Origin: Vibrio thalassae
Lineage (GTDB): Bacteria; Pseudomonadota; Gammaproteobacteria; Enterobacterales; Vibrionaceae
Direction: 5' to 3'
NCBI RefSeq assembly: GCF_900089835.1
Contig: NZ_OANU01000053.1
Span: 1 to 64,000 of the forward strand
DNA length: 64,000 nucleotides
The notes beneath the pieces were generated by a model that was given only the letters and a program-made list of their open reading frames with translations, did not search any database and was not told where the DNA came from. This document shows positions 27,561 to 36,134 of this stretch, piece by piece (position 1 is the first letter of the stretch; each line of letters begins with the position of its first letter). The translations under genes were made by a program, and so were the position numbers.

Positions 27561-29216
27561 TCATTTTTTTGATAAGGCCGCACTGTCGATACTTTCTCGC
27601 TTTGCATCGTAGCGATAAACATCTCCACGGAAATGTGCCTGTCCATCAGCCATCCAAGCGGTCTGATAAATGATATGAACGGGAATACGTTGTTTGAGTG
27701 CAATCGCTTTGTTTGGGCGTTCGGTTGCAACGTCTCCCAACGTTTTTCCTTGGGCTTCAAGCAGCACTTGAGCAAACTGATCTGCATGCTCAACCCTCAC
27801 ACAACCAGAGCTAAACGCACGTAAGCTTTCATCAAACAAATGTTTGCTGGGCGTGTCATGCAAAAAGATCGCTCGGGCATTAGGGGTATTGAACTTATAT
27901 TGTCCGAGTGCATTTAATTCGCCAGCTTGCTGGCGCATACGATAAGGGAAACGTCGAGCATTAACTTGTTGCCAATCGATCATGGTCGGGTCAATCGTGA
28001 CTTGGTTGTTCCAACCTTCGAGGATTTCGATTCGCTGTGCGAACAAATAGGTAGGATTCCTTTTCACTTTCGGAATGATATCTTTGACCATAATTTTCCA
28101 CGGCACATTCCAGGTAGGATTCAGGATAAGCGAATCCATTTTTGTCTCAAGTAGTGGTGTTTGGCGCGACGCTCTACCGACAATAACACGTGACTCAAAT
28201 CTTTCTTCCCCGTCGTCCCAATATTGAAGCTGAAAGTTTGGCACATTCACCAAGATGATATTATCCCGTTGCTGCGGCCACAGGCGAGAACGCTCGGAGT
28301 TAAGTGCTAAGATCCGCAATTTATCAGATGCAGATTTATTCAACCACTCAATCGTATTAGGACCAATAATGCCGTCATCGTTTAAACCATAAATGGTTTG
28401 GAACTGCCTTATAGCAAGCTCAAGTGACTCATCGAAGACACGATCCTCTCTTGCCGCAACAAAAATGTTTGATTCTGACAATCGCTCCAACAGTACAGAA
28501 TAAGAAGCGTCTGGAAAACTGTCTCCAAGCCGTTTAAGGCCAAACTGCTCATAGTCTACATTGGTCATCTGCGATTTAGAGACCAGAGCAATGTAGGCGT
28601 TTTCAAACCCGTCTTGTTTAAGCATAGGAGATGCGAATGACGTGATGTATCTGAGTTCATTCCCCGCCACAAATGCTTTCACCATTAAATCAATTTCTGT
28701 CGCCGAAGGGCGAGAAAGTGGCTCAACCAAATCTGTGGTAAACAGCCACTCCTTACCTTTGTCCTGAGATTCAGCCACATAACTTAGGTAGAGCAAAAAG
28801 GTATCGGTTGCCACCTTATCGTATTGGCTCATTTCGCCTTGTTGGTAATGCTGTTGCAGCTGTTCCACTCTGGATTGGAATAACGGACTAAAGCCAGCAA
28901 GCCTCATAATATCCAGTTGCAGATTCAATTGAGCGTTGAGCTCGTTTTCGCTCCAGAGTGATTCCACGCCCAATCGAGAGTATAGGTAATCTACTAATGA
29001 GGGATAGAGCAAACCGTTTTGATGATCCTCGACCGTATTACCGGATGCGGTCATTGCGGGCGACGTGCCTTGTTCGAGAATTGGCTTGATATGTTTGACA
29101 GAATAAGAAGCTAGCCCTGTTGAACCTGAGACAAGCTGATCCGGCGCTGCGACCAACATACTGGTCAACGCAAAGGAGAGCCAACCGACACACAATGAGA
29201 GCCGTCTGTTTTGCAT
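27561..29216 (-). CDS. ldtD: L,D-transpeptidase LdtD (YcbB-like)
   Basis: Forms 3-3 peptidoglycan cross-links in the periplasm. 551 residues, slightly shorter than E. coli YcbB (615). Signal peptide (about 1-23), a scaffold region, a peptidoglycan-binding domain (about 245-300, SLELAIRQFQTIYGLNDDGIIGPNTIEWLN) and the YkuD catalytic domain (about 310-500) with IFLHDTPSK and SSGCVRVEHAD, which holds the active Cys. Starts the cluster with mepK and ycbL. Confidence 0.93.
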   Translation of the reverse strand: MQNRRLSLCVGWLSFALTSMLVAAPDQLVSGSTGLASYSVKHIKPILEQGTSPAMTASGNTVEDHQNGLLYPSLVDYLYSRLGVESLWSENELNAQLNLQLDIMRLAGFSPLFQSRVEQLQQHYQQGEMSQYDKVATDTFLLYLSYVAESQDKGKEWLFTTDLVEPLSRPSATEIDLMVKAFVAGNELRYITSFASPMLKQDGFENAYIALVSKSQMTNVDYEQFGLKRLGDSFPDASYSVLLERLSESNIFVAAREDRVFDESLELAIRQFQTIYGLNDDGIIGPNTIEWLNKSASDKLRILALNSERSRLWPQQRDNIILVNVPNFQLQYWDDGEERFESRVIVGRASRQTPLLETKMDSLILNPTWNVPWKIMVKDIIPKVKRNPTYLFAQRIEILEGWNNQVTIDPTMIDWQQVNARRFPYRMRQQAGELNALGQYKFNTPNARAIFLHDTPSKHLFDESLRAFSSGCVRVEHADQFAQVLLEAQGKTLGDVATERPNKAIALKQRIPVHIIYQTAWMADGQAHFRGDVYRYDAKRESIDSAALSKK

Positions 29217-29307
29217 TTGCCAAACTCCTTTCCAACAAGGATCATAAGTATGGCAGAAATCACACTGTCAACATGATAAATTTACGCTAAACCAGCTACC
29301 GTCTCAT

Positions 29308-30396
29308 TTATGTGATTGCACTCCAGTGATTATCCCATTGAATACCAGAGTAAAAGCGTTTTTTTTGCAAATTTGGGCTAATTTGAACGACCTGACCAAC
29401 ACCTGAACTCACATGGAAATCGCCGTTTCTCACCACCACGCCTGATGCATCTGGAAGTGCATTGATTTCGAGCAGCGCTCGAGTTGCTTTGTCCCAAATG
29501 CCGTAACAGCTGCCACGAGGAGATGTGGCTAGAATGTGCGTCTCTGTTGCAGCAATGCTTGCAATGTAGTGGTTAAATCTCGCCCATTGCTCGGGCTCTC
29601 CCCCCAGCTCTTGCATCGCGTCGCCTCGTTGATGAATCGCTACGAGCGGCACATAATCATCAGGTTCACCTCGGTATTGTTGTCCCGTCAGTACCGTTTT
29701 ATCACCATCATGAGCAAGGTGCCGAATACTCTTGTGATGATCACTCAGCGTCGCTTGTTCTAATAATTCACCATGAGGAGACAGGTAACTCAAGCTTGGT
29801 TGCATGGTCGCCAGATTTTGTGGTCGTCGACCATTGGTATGGACACCGCCTACACCAACAACCAACGAATCGTCTGCCATCACAATAACTTCGTGGGGTC
29901 CCAATCCAAAATCGGTAAATTCCCCTACTTTTTGATAGTCATTGTTCACATCATAGACCCCCACAATGCCTCGACTACTTGAGCGTTCGCCTTCCGTTGA
30001 ATACAACCAGCGACCATCATTAGAATAGACACCATGCCCATAAAAATGTCGGTTATCTGGTGCTAGAATGAGCTTCTTCATCGTTCCTTCAAGATAGTCG
30101 AACACCATCGCATAACTTCCGGGCCGACGAGCAAACATCACTGCATGACGAGAGTGTGGCGATACCGCGATACCGTGCCCACGAGCGGGGAGAGGTAACC
30201 TATGTATAGTGGTCGCCTTTTCGCTGGAGACGATAACTTCGTAGTCCCCTTTACTGCGAACCGATCCCCCTATCAAGGTTTCCTTAGTGTGGGTTGCCGT
30301 GGATGCGCAAGCCGTTAATAAAGAAGGCGACATCGCTGTGATGCCGGCCCACTTGGTGAAGTTGCGTCTAGAAATATTAATCGCCATCGGTCGCAT
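29308..30396 (-). CDS. DUF1513 protein, Tat-exported probable lipoprotein
   Basis: 362 residues; a twin-arginine signal (ISRRNFTKW) followed by a lipobox-like LLTAC near residue 29 suggests Tat export with lipid attachment. The rest has beta-propeller character with repeated G-H-G and W-D turns (RHFYGHGVYSNDGRWLYSTEG). The family is found with imelysin and di-heme oxidoreductase genes, as here. The start overlaps the imelysin gene by 20 bp (ATG at 30396; a second ATG at 30387 is also possible). Function unknown, likely periplasmic iron or electron handling (inference). Confidence 0.85.
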   Translation of the reverse strand: MRPMAINISRRNFTKWAGITAMSPSLLTACASTATHTKETLIGGSVRSKGDYEVIVSSEKATTIHRLPLPARGHGIAVSPHSRHAVMFARRPGSYAMVFDYLEGTMKKLILAPDNRHFYGHGVYSNDGRWLYSTEGERSSSRGIVGVYDVNNDYQKVGEFTDFGLGPHEVIVMADDSLVVGVGGVHTNGRRPQNLATMQPSLSYLSPHGELLEQATLSDHHKSIRHLAHDGDKTVLTGQQYRGEPDDYVPLVAIHQRGDAMQELGGEPEQWARFNHYIASIAATETHILATSPRGSCYGIWDKATRALLEINALPDASGVVVRNGDFHVSSGVGQVVQISPNLQKKRFYSGIQWDNHWSAIT

Positions 30397-31408
30397 TAAA
30401 CCCTATAACTACACCCAACTGAATCGAAGCCTCTTCATTGATCAGATACTTAAGCTGCTCAAGCTTGTTGTATTGCGACAGCGCCATCCGATAACCTTGC
30501 TTGGATTGCAATAGCGCAAATAAGCTGGTTTCATTGGGCCAAGGTTCTAAGGTGTCTTCAAACTGCTTAACAATACGGTCTGCCAATGGTGCATGACCTT
30601 CATCACGCAATATCCTATCAAGCCCCTCTCCTTTAGCTAAATAGAGCGCTTGCAGTGCTTCGACGTTGGCTTTTAAATTGCTCATCGATATTTTAGAACG
30701 CCAAGACTCTGAGAAATACGGTCGCGGAGCCCCTATTTTGGCTAACGGACGAGACAGCTTTTTCATACTGTAATCAAGCTGGTTAGAAAGCAGCGCAAGA
30801 TATTCTGCCTCCCATGCTTCTTTATCCAACGAGGACCATGGATTAGTTTGCCATGCCTTAAAAATTGTATCAGCCCGATCGGTTAAAGAAGCGGTTATGG
30901 CAGTTGCCAATGCACAGTGCTCTCGGGTACCTTTTGCTAGTGTTGATGCCTCATCATAAAGCAGCCATTCAACGGCACCGAGTCCTTGAATGGTGACACT
31001 CTGTAATTGCACCGACTCCATGCTCCAAACGTCAGTTTTCACCGCCTGTGACATCTTTCGACCTGTGGTATTTTTCTTGTCTGGCCAGAATTGAACATTC
31101 CAATTCTGTTCCAGAGCCATCGCAGGGCCGCGCTCTTGCCCTTGTATCCACATCCAACGGGACATCCCTTGTTTCCATGCCAAGGAGACCTGCTCTAGAC
31201 TCGATTTTGCTTGGCAGAATTGCTCGGTTTGCGATTGCAGGTTCACCATTGCGGTTTTAAACTTCAGCGCAGAGTCGAACTCAACTTCATATAAGGCTTG
31301 GCTAAGATGTGTCGTCAGTTCAGGCTTAGCGGTTTGAGTCACACTGCTCGACTGACATGCCGTTAATAAAAGTAAGCTCAGCGCTATGGACGAAGGTTTG
31401 TAATTCAC
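30377..31408 (-). CDS. Imelysin-family lipoprotein lacking the motif histidine
   Basis: 343 residues; lipoprotein signal (SLLLLTACQ). Helical imelysin-like body with GMSRWMWIQG (motif region I) and, where the family has GxHxxE, the sequence GLGAVEWLLYDE (G142-L-G144-A-V-E147), so the metal-binding His is replaced by Gly. The paralog two genes upstream keeps the motif. It could be a structural partner or bind differently. Lies between the di-heme oxidoreductase gene and the DUF1513 gene in one operon. Confidence 0.82.
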   Translation of the reverse strand: MNYKPSSIALSLLLLTACQSSSVTQTAKPELTTHLSQALYEVEFDSALKFKTAMVNLQSQTEQFCQAKSSLEQVSLAWKQGMSRWMWIQGQERGPAMALEQNWNVQFWPDKKNTTGRKMSQAVKTDVWSMESVQLQSVTIQGLGAVEWLLYDEASTLAKGTREHCALATAITASLTDRADTIFKAWQTNPWSSLDKEAWEAEYLALLSNQLDYSMKKLSRPLAKIGAPRPYFSESWRSKISMSNLKANVEALQALYLAKGEGLDRILRDEGHAPLADRIVKQFEDTLEPWPNETSLFALLQSKQGYRMALSQYNKLEQLKYLINEEASIQLGVVIGFNATDGD

Positions 31409-31418
31409 GCAGTTCTCC

Positions 31419-32816
31419 TTAAAGTGAATTTAGAAACGCTAGTAGCGCATCACGTTCTGATTTAGAAAGAGCTAACACGTTTTGTTTTGCATGTTCTGCT
31501 TCGCCACCGTGCCATAAAATCGCTTCGGTGAGATTTCTCGCTCGCCCATCATGAAGAAAATAGGTGTGACCATTGACTTCTTCGGTATAACCAATGCCCC
31601 ATAATGGTGCTGTGCGCCACTCACGACCCGTTGCTGCATACTCTGGTCGATGGTCTGCTAGCCCCTCCCCCATGTCATGTAATAGCATGTCAGTATAAGG
31701 GTGTATCGTCTGGTTCGAAATGGCAGGGAGTCCTTCGCGTGTGCTGGTTTGAATATCGCTCCTATGGCAGTTTTGACAACCCACCTTATTGAATAGCTTT
31801 TCACCTTCAACAACTAACGGATCATTGATATTACGTCGTTGAGGTACCGCTAAATGCTGAGTATAAAACTCGACGAAGTTGAGAATTTTGTCGCTGACTT
31901 CAGGTTCGCCACCGCTGTGCTGTGCGGTACAGATGTCCTGATTACTAGAACAGTTCTCACTTGGAAACAGCGAACTGGTTAAACCTACGTCACCATTAAA
32001 CGCCGCCGCATTTTGCTGCATCAAATTAGGCTGCCCTGCTTTCCAGCCAAAACGGCCCAGTTCCATCTTGTTGGAGCGAACGTCCATCACATAGTTTGGC
32101 TTTCCCGAAACTGTTGTCTTCTCGGCTTTTTGTTCTGCAGCAAAGGCTAAAATAGCCGACTCGGGTATCGATTCGATTAACCCTAAACCAATCATCGGCG
32201 GTGCCACTCGTGCAGACATCAGCACATCCTGATGCATGTCGCCGTAAGCAAGCTCTACGATTTTGAGATTAGGTTTGCGCAACATCACGACCGTCCCATC
32301 GTCAAAGGTGACCGCAACCTCATCGTAAGTAATATCAATTTGCCCTTCAGGCTGCATATTGGGCAAAGCAAAATCTTGCAACTGACCGCCATAGCTCGGT
32401 TCAGGTATCAAGCCATCACGTTCATAGGCAGCTTTTTGCTGCACTGTCACGGCTGGAATACTCAAACGAACTAGCATAGAGACAGCATGTTGATCGTTTT
32501 CTTCAGGGGGGTGGCCACGACCGTCTTTAATATGACAGTTTTGACACCCATTGGTATTAAATAGTGGCCCCAGGCCATCTCTTGCGTCCGTTGACGCGGG
32601 AGCTTGAACCCACGGGTTTCTAAAAAAACTGTTACCAACACTAAAATCTAGTCGCTTTGACATAGGTAAGTTAGCCGCTGGCATTGAATAAGCATTCGGC
32701 CCTTCTTTTTTTACTGTTGTTTTACCGCCAGATAGATGGGAAGACTCGGACTCCGCAAATGCAGATCCGACAAAAAGCAAAAATAGCGTGGCTAAAAAAG
32801 GATAAGTTCTAGACAT
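31419..32816 (-). CDS. Di-heme oxidoreductase (DUF1111, DiHOx-like)
   Basis: 465 residues with a signal peptide (about 1-22, cleaved near AFAES). Two CxxCH sites, CQNCHIKDGRG (near 95) and CQNCHRSD (near 346), mark two c-type hemes; the family is a large periplasmic cytochrome with peroxidase-like C-terminal fold. LHDGRARNLTEAILWHGGEAE fits the C-terminal region of the family. Its gene lies between two imelysins, suggesting electron transfer in iron reduction or oxidation during uptake (inference). Confidence 0.88.
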   Translation of the reverse strand: MSRTYPFLATLFLLFVGSAFAESESSHLSGGKTTVKKEGPNAYSMPAANLPMSKRLDFSVGNSFFRNPWVQAPASTDARDGLGPLFNTNGCQNCHIKDGRGHPPEENDQHAVSMLVRLSIPAVTVQQKAAYERDGLIPEPSYGGQLQDFALPNMQPEGQIDITYDEVAVTFDDGTVVMLRKPNLKIVELAYGDMHQDVLMSARVAPPMIGLGLIESIPESAILAFAAEQKAEKTTVSGKPNYVMDVRSNKMELGRFGWKAGQPNLMQQNAAAFNGDVGLTSSLFPSENCSSNQDICTAQHSGGEPEVSDKILNFVEFYTQHLAVPQRRNINDPLVVEGEKLFNKVGCQNCHRSDIQTSTREGLPAISNQTIHPYTDMLLHDMGEGLADHRPEYAATGREWRTAPLWGIGYTEEVNGHTYFLHDGRARNLTEAILWHGGEAEHAKQNVLALSKSERDALLAFLNSL

Positions 32817-32880
32817 ACAGAGCTCACAAAAAGATCGACAAAAGGGGGCAGTAGCCCCCTAATTATTATGGTTATGGTGT

Positions 32881-34140
32881 TTAGAATTCGTGGTCAGCAG
32901 TATCTGGATTTAAGCTATCAATACCAATGATACCAGCTGCACGTTCGATAGAACCTGTTTGACCAATCAGCGCTACAATGGTGTCATTGACGAGTTTATT
33001 GCCTTGAGGGTTGTTTGATGCGATCAACTGGTCAAAGTGTTGATTGTCTTTTTCGGCTGACGTCACTAGTTTGCCAACTTGAGCTCGTGCTGCATCAAAC
33101 TGGGTTAGAATTTCTTTCGCCGCTGTTTTGTCTTTCGCTTCAACGAGATCCGCAATACTTGGCCCATCAACCATAGTGCCGTCAGTACGTAGATAGGTAC
33201 CGGTATAAACGTTGTAGATGCCTTGCTCGTTGTAATAGTGCGAGTTGTGCGTGTTATCAGAGAAACAATCGTGTTCATCTTCTGTAGAGTTGGCTTCTAG
33301 AGCCACTTTCATACGTTCACCAGCGAGTTCACCTAGAGACAATGAACCCATACCAAAGAGCATTTTACGAATACCGTTATCCGCTTTATCAGCAAGAAGT
33401 TCTGAGCGGTAGTTGTCCTTTTCAGCGGCAGACCACTGTTTTTCAATCCATTGAAGATCATGGACCAATAGCTTTGACGCTGCTTGAAGATATTGTGCAC
33501 GACGTTCACAGTTACCGTTGGTGCAGCCTTCACCGATTACATAGTCAGTATAAGGACGCTCACCAGCCCCCGCGTTGGTGCCATTAAGATCTTGGCCCCA
33601 CAATAAAAACTCAATCGCATGATAGCCTGATGCTACGTTTGCTTCAGAGCCACCAACTTCATTTAAGTTAGCAATCACTTCAGGGGTAATTTCTTTAATA
33701 TCAAGCGTTGTCGCGCCAATTTTTAGGCTCTCGTTAGCCACGATGTTTGCTTGAGCACCTTCATTACCTAGCTCATACTGGTAGTCCGCACTCACATAGT
33801 CAATAAGACCTTCATCGAGCGGCCATGCGTTCAGTTGACCTTCCCAATCATCAACGATGGCATTACCAAAACGAAATACTTCGGTTTGCTGATAAGGTAC
33901 GCGAGAAGCAAGCCATGCTTGTTGTACATCAGCAAGCCCTTTTTCAGAGGGGTTCGCTAAGAATGTGTTAATAGATGTGTCTAGATCTTTCGCCTTAGTC
34001 AGTGCATCTGCGAATACCGCATGAGCAAGATCGGCATAGTGTTCGACCACTTGGTCTTTAGAAACTGCAGAAAACGCAGCGCTTGAAGTCATTACGAGAG
34101 AGGCTGCCACAGCCCCCTTCACCATGGTTGTTAGATTCAT
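32881..34140 (-). CDS. Imelysin-family periplasmic protein with intact GxHxxE (IrpA-like)
   Basis: 419 residues from the ATG at 34140, which has AAGGA eight bases upstream. Signal peptide (about 1-25, cleaved near AFSAVS). The peptidase M75/imelysin body has RVPYQQTEVFRFG, the metal motif GYHAIEFLLWGQD (G172, H174, E177) and repeats of the family's WPLDEGLIDYV. Probably binds iron in the periplasm, as EfeO and IrpA do. First gene of the four-gene unit, preceded by a Fur-box-like sequence. The in-frame ATG at 34149 is less likely. Confidence 0.88.
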   Translation of the reverse strand: MNLTTMVKGAVAASLVMTSSAAFSAVSKDQVVEHYADLAHAVFADALTKAKDLDTSINTFLANPSEKGLADVQQAWLASRVPYQQTEVFRFGNAIVDDWEGQLNAWPLDEGLIDYVSADYQYELGNEGAQANIVANESLKIGATTLDIKEITPEVIANLNEVGGSEANVASGYHAIEFLLWGQDLNGTNAGAGERPYTDYVIGEGCTNGNCERRAQYLQAASKLLVHDLQWIEKQWSAAEKDNYRSELLADKADNGIRKMLFGMGSLSLGELAGERMKVALEANSTEDEHDCFSDNTHNSHYYNEQGIYNVYTGTYLRTDGTMVDGPSIADLVEAKDKTAAKEILTQFDAARAQVGKLVTSAEKDNQHFDQLIASNNPQGNKLVNDTIVALIGQTGSIERAAGIIGIDSLNPDTADHEF

Positions 34141-34177
34141 CAAAAGCATCCTTGTTGAGCTTAATAGTTATTAGTAG

Positions 34178-34192
34178 TGCGAATTATTATCA
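34178..34192 (-). promoter_or_regulatory. Fur-box-like site before the imelysin operon
   Basis: Read on the minus strand, TGATAATAATTCGCA matches the 7-1-7 Fur repeat (TGATAAT-N-ATTATCA) at 12 of 14 positions. It ends 38 bp before the start codon, so it would repress the operon when iron is plentiful. Confidence 0.7.
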
Positions 34193-34250
34193 TTTATACT
34201 ACGAAGTGCGATAATACTCAGTTACAATTTATTTTCAAGAATAAATACAA

Positions 34251-34276
34251 AAAAGCCTCACGAAAGTGAGGCTTTT
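34251..34276 (-). terminator. ribA terminator
   Basis: AAAAGCCTCAC (34251-34261), loop GAAA, GTGAGGCTTTT (34266-34276), with T residues following on both strands. Confidence 0.92.
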
Positions 34277-34322
34277 ATATCATTTTACTAACAACTTTTT
34301 ACTTGGCGCTTTGATTAATGCT

Positions 34323-34970
34323 CTATAGCTTGAGGTAGTGTTTACCGTGAGAAACTTTCGCTTTCAGGTAGTTTTCATTGCCATCTTTGATGTGGGCGTG
34401 GGTATTCACGACTTCTTCAATGTTGATGCCGTGCTCGCGCAATTCACGAACTTTTTTAGGATTGTTAGTGACCAGGCGAATGGAGTGCACGTCTAGCGCT
34501 TTGAGCATTTGAGCCGCTTCAGTAAAGTCACGCAAATCATCACCAAACCCCAAATGGTTGTTGGCCTCATACGTATTCATGCCTTCAGATTGAAGCTTAT
34601 AGGCATCTAACTTGTTGTAGAGCCCGATACCCCGTCCCTCTTGGCGCAAATATAGGATGATTCCACCTTCTTTACCCATTCTTTGGATAGTTTCTTCCAA
34701 TTGCTCGCCACAGTCGCAGCGTGACGAGTGGAACACATCACCGGTCAAACACTCTGAATGCATCCTTACTAAAGGTAAAGATTGGGTCTTGTCAGATGAT
34801 CTAAAAATAATCGCCACATGTTCTTTATCTGTCTTGAGTCCACGAAACGACAACATTTCAGCATCTGTATCACTTCTTGAACCGACTTTTAATTCTATTC
34901 TGGCACGTACTTCCGCCATAGTCTCTCTCACTAGATTATCTCGGGCTAGTAATGAACTTATCTCAGCCAT
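34323..34970 (-). CDS. ribA: GTP cyclohydrolase II
   Basis: First step of riboflavin synthesis: GTP to diamino-hydroxy-ribosylaminopyrimidine phosphate. Zinc site [14 protein letters not shown] stretch ([22 protein letters not shown]), with the two cysteines after SSR and the [12 protein letters not shown] loop. 215 residues from the ATG at 34970 (GGAG nine bases upstream) or 198 from the ATG at 34919 (MAEVRAR); E. coli RibA has 196, so 34919 remains possible. Stands as a single-gene unit with a long palindrome upstream. Confidence 0.93.
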   Translation of the reverse strand: MAEISSLLARDNLVRETMAEVRARIELKVGSRSDTDAEMLSFRGLKTDKEHVAIIFRSSDKTQSLPLVRMHSECLTGDVFHSSRCDCGEQLEETIQRMGKEGGIILYLRQEGRGIGLYNKLDAYKLQSEGMNTYEANNHLGFGDDLRDFTEAAQMLKALDVHSIRLVTNNPKKVRELREHGINIEEVVNTHAHIKDGNENYLKAKVSHGKHYLKL

Positions 34971-35036
34971 CGCTCTATTCTCCATAAAGTGAACTATGGG
35001 GGCTAATACTCGACTTTTCAACAATAAGATCAATAT

Positions 35037-35063
35037 AGTGATTGTTATATTATAACAATCACT
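35037..35063. promoter_or_regulatory. 27-bp palindromic operator upstream of ribA
   Basis: AGTGATTGTTATA, one central T, then TATAACAATCACT: a perfect 13-bp inverted repeat starting 67 bp before the ATG at 34970. It lacks T runs and GC content, so it is not a terminator; it looks like the site of a dimeric repressor overlapping the ribA promoter. No known consensus that I recall fits. Confidence 0.7.
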
Positions 35064-35076
35064 GACGATAAGAAAC

Positions 35077-35108
35077 TAAAAAAGCCCCGAGTGATCGCAC
35101 TCGGGGCT
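35077..35108 (-). terminator. Terminator of the 57-residue gene
   Basis: AGCCCCGAGTG (35083-35093), loop ATCG, CACTCGGGGCT (35098-35108); on the minus strand a T run follows. Confidence 0.9.
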
Positions 35109-35147
35109 AATAGAAATCTCTTGCTGAGGGGACAGGAACGATAAGCG

Positions 35148-35321
35148 CTAGGCTTGTTTTTGTTTCCACACCGCTAACTGCACCCACACATTCTCTAATT
35201 CCGCTAACTCTTCCTTCGTTAGCAAAGAAATCGTTTGTGACAGCTCTCCTGAGCTAGCACCGTGGGATGAATTAAGGTGTGCATAAAAGTCTTTTTTCAG
35301 TTGGTTGATGACTGCTTCCAC
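35148..35321 (-). CDS. Small 57-residue soluble protein, GTG start
   Basis: Starts EAVINQLKKDFYAHLNSS after the GTG-coded Met and ends QLAVWKQKQA. Two predicted helices (about 2-17 and 33-56) joined by a Ser/Gly-rich turn, so it may be a helical hairpin. An almost perfect Shine-Dalgarno, TAAGGTGGT, sits six bases before the GTG at 35321, an in-frame stop lies just upstream, and a strong terminator follows. I do not recognise the family. The gene is short and easily missed by gene callers because of its GTG start. Confidence 0.75.
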   Translation of the reverse strand: MEAVINQLKKDFYAHLNSSHGASSGELSQTISLLTKEELAELENVWVQLAVWKQKQA

Positions 35322-35550
35322 TGCTGTACCACCTTAGTTACGGGTTATTTCCTAAACAGTGTGATAATACCACTCTGATCAGATCGTACAGATTTTTCAA
35401 ACATTTCTGGAACTACCGTCACAATCTAACGAGTTTTGACCCAAAACTTTCTAAACTTTATCGGACAGTGAACGACGGCAGCAATTTGTTACTGAACTTT
35501 TTTATTGAGACGGTAGAATAACGGCACTTTACACTTCAAAGAACAATGTC

Positions 35551-36027
35551 ATGTTAAAAATCATCAGTAACCAAGACTTCGATACCTTTGCGCAAAACGC
35601 AAAAGACGCACCGCGTAAACGCAGTCATCATAACCTTCACGAACAACTAGACGCAGGCGTTCAACGTCTATTCATCTCTACCGAACCAGAAACTTATATG
35701 CGCCCTCACCGTCACAGTGAAGAGCACAAATGGGAATTGTTCCTTGTTCTTAAAGGACAACTGGATTTACTGATTTTTGATGATGAAGGCAATGTGACCG
35801 AACGTCATAGTCTGTCACCAGAGACGAATCGCGCTATCGAAATCCCACCGGGTACTTGGCATGGTTACGCGTGTATGCAATCAGGTACTGTGGGACTTGA
35901 AATCAAAGAAGGCGCGTATATTCCGACGCCTCAAGAAGATTTCGCACCTTGGTCGCCAGCAGAAGGCGAAGACGGTGCCAATGACTATCGTGATTGGATG
36001 AGTACTGCGCAACCAAACACAAAATAG
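35551..36027 (+). CDS. WbuC-family cupin metalloprotein
   Basis: 158 residues. Cupin metal motif MRPHRHSEEHKWELFLVLKGQ (His, His, Glu ligands, about 50-70) and the second motif PPGTWHGYA (about 102-110). The family name comes from O-antigen clusters, but this copy stands alone between ribA and dbpA. Its role is unknown. Confidence 0.88.
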   Translation: MLKIISNQDFDTFAQNAKDAPRKRSHHNLHEQLDAGVQRLFISTEPETYMRPHRHSEEHKWELFLVLKGQLDLLIFDDEGNVTERHSLSPETNRAIEIPPGTWHGYACMQSGTVGLEIKEGAYIPTPQEDFAPWSPAEGEDGANDYRDWMSTAQPNTK

Positions 36028-36134
36028 TCTTTGCCTGCTATCCTCATACTAAATCTGCAAAAGCGTAGATAAAAGTAGCATCTAGAGCGGGAATGTTGAT
36101 AATACCCGCTCTGCATACCGACTGAGGACAGCTC

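Noticed and set aside
35083..35108. GC-rich palindrome as operator
   Set aside because: The T run on the minus strand and its place after a small gene make it a terminator.
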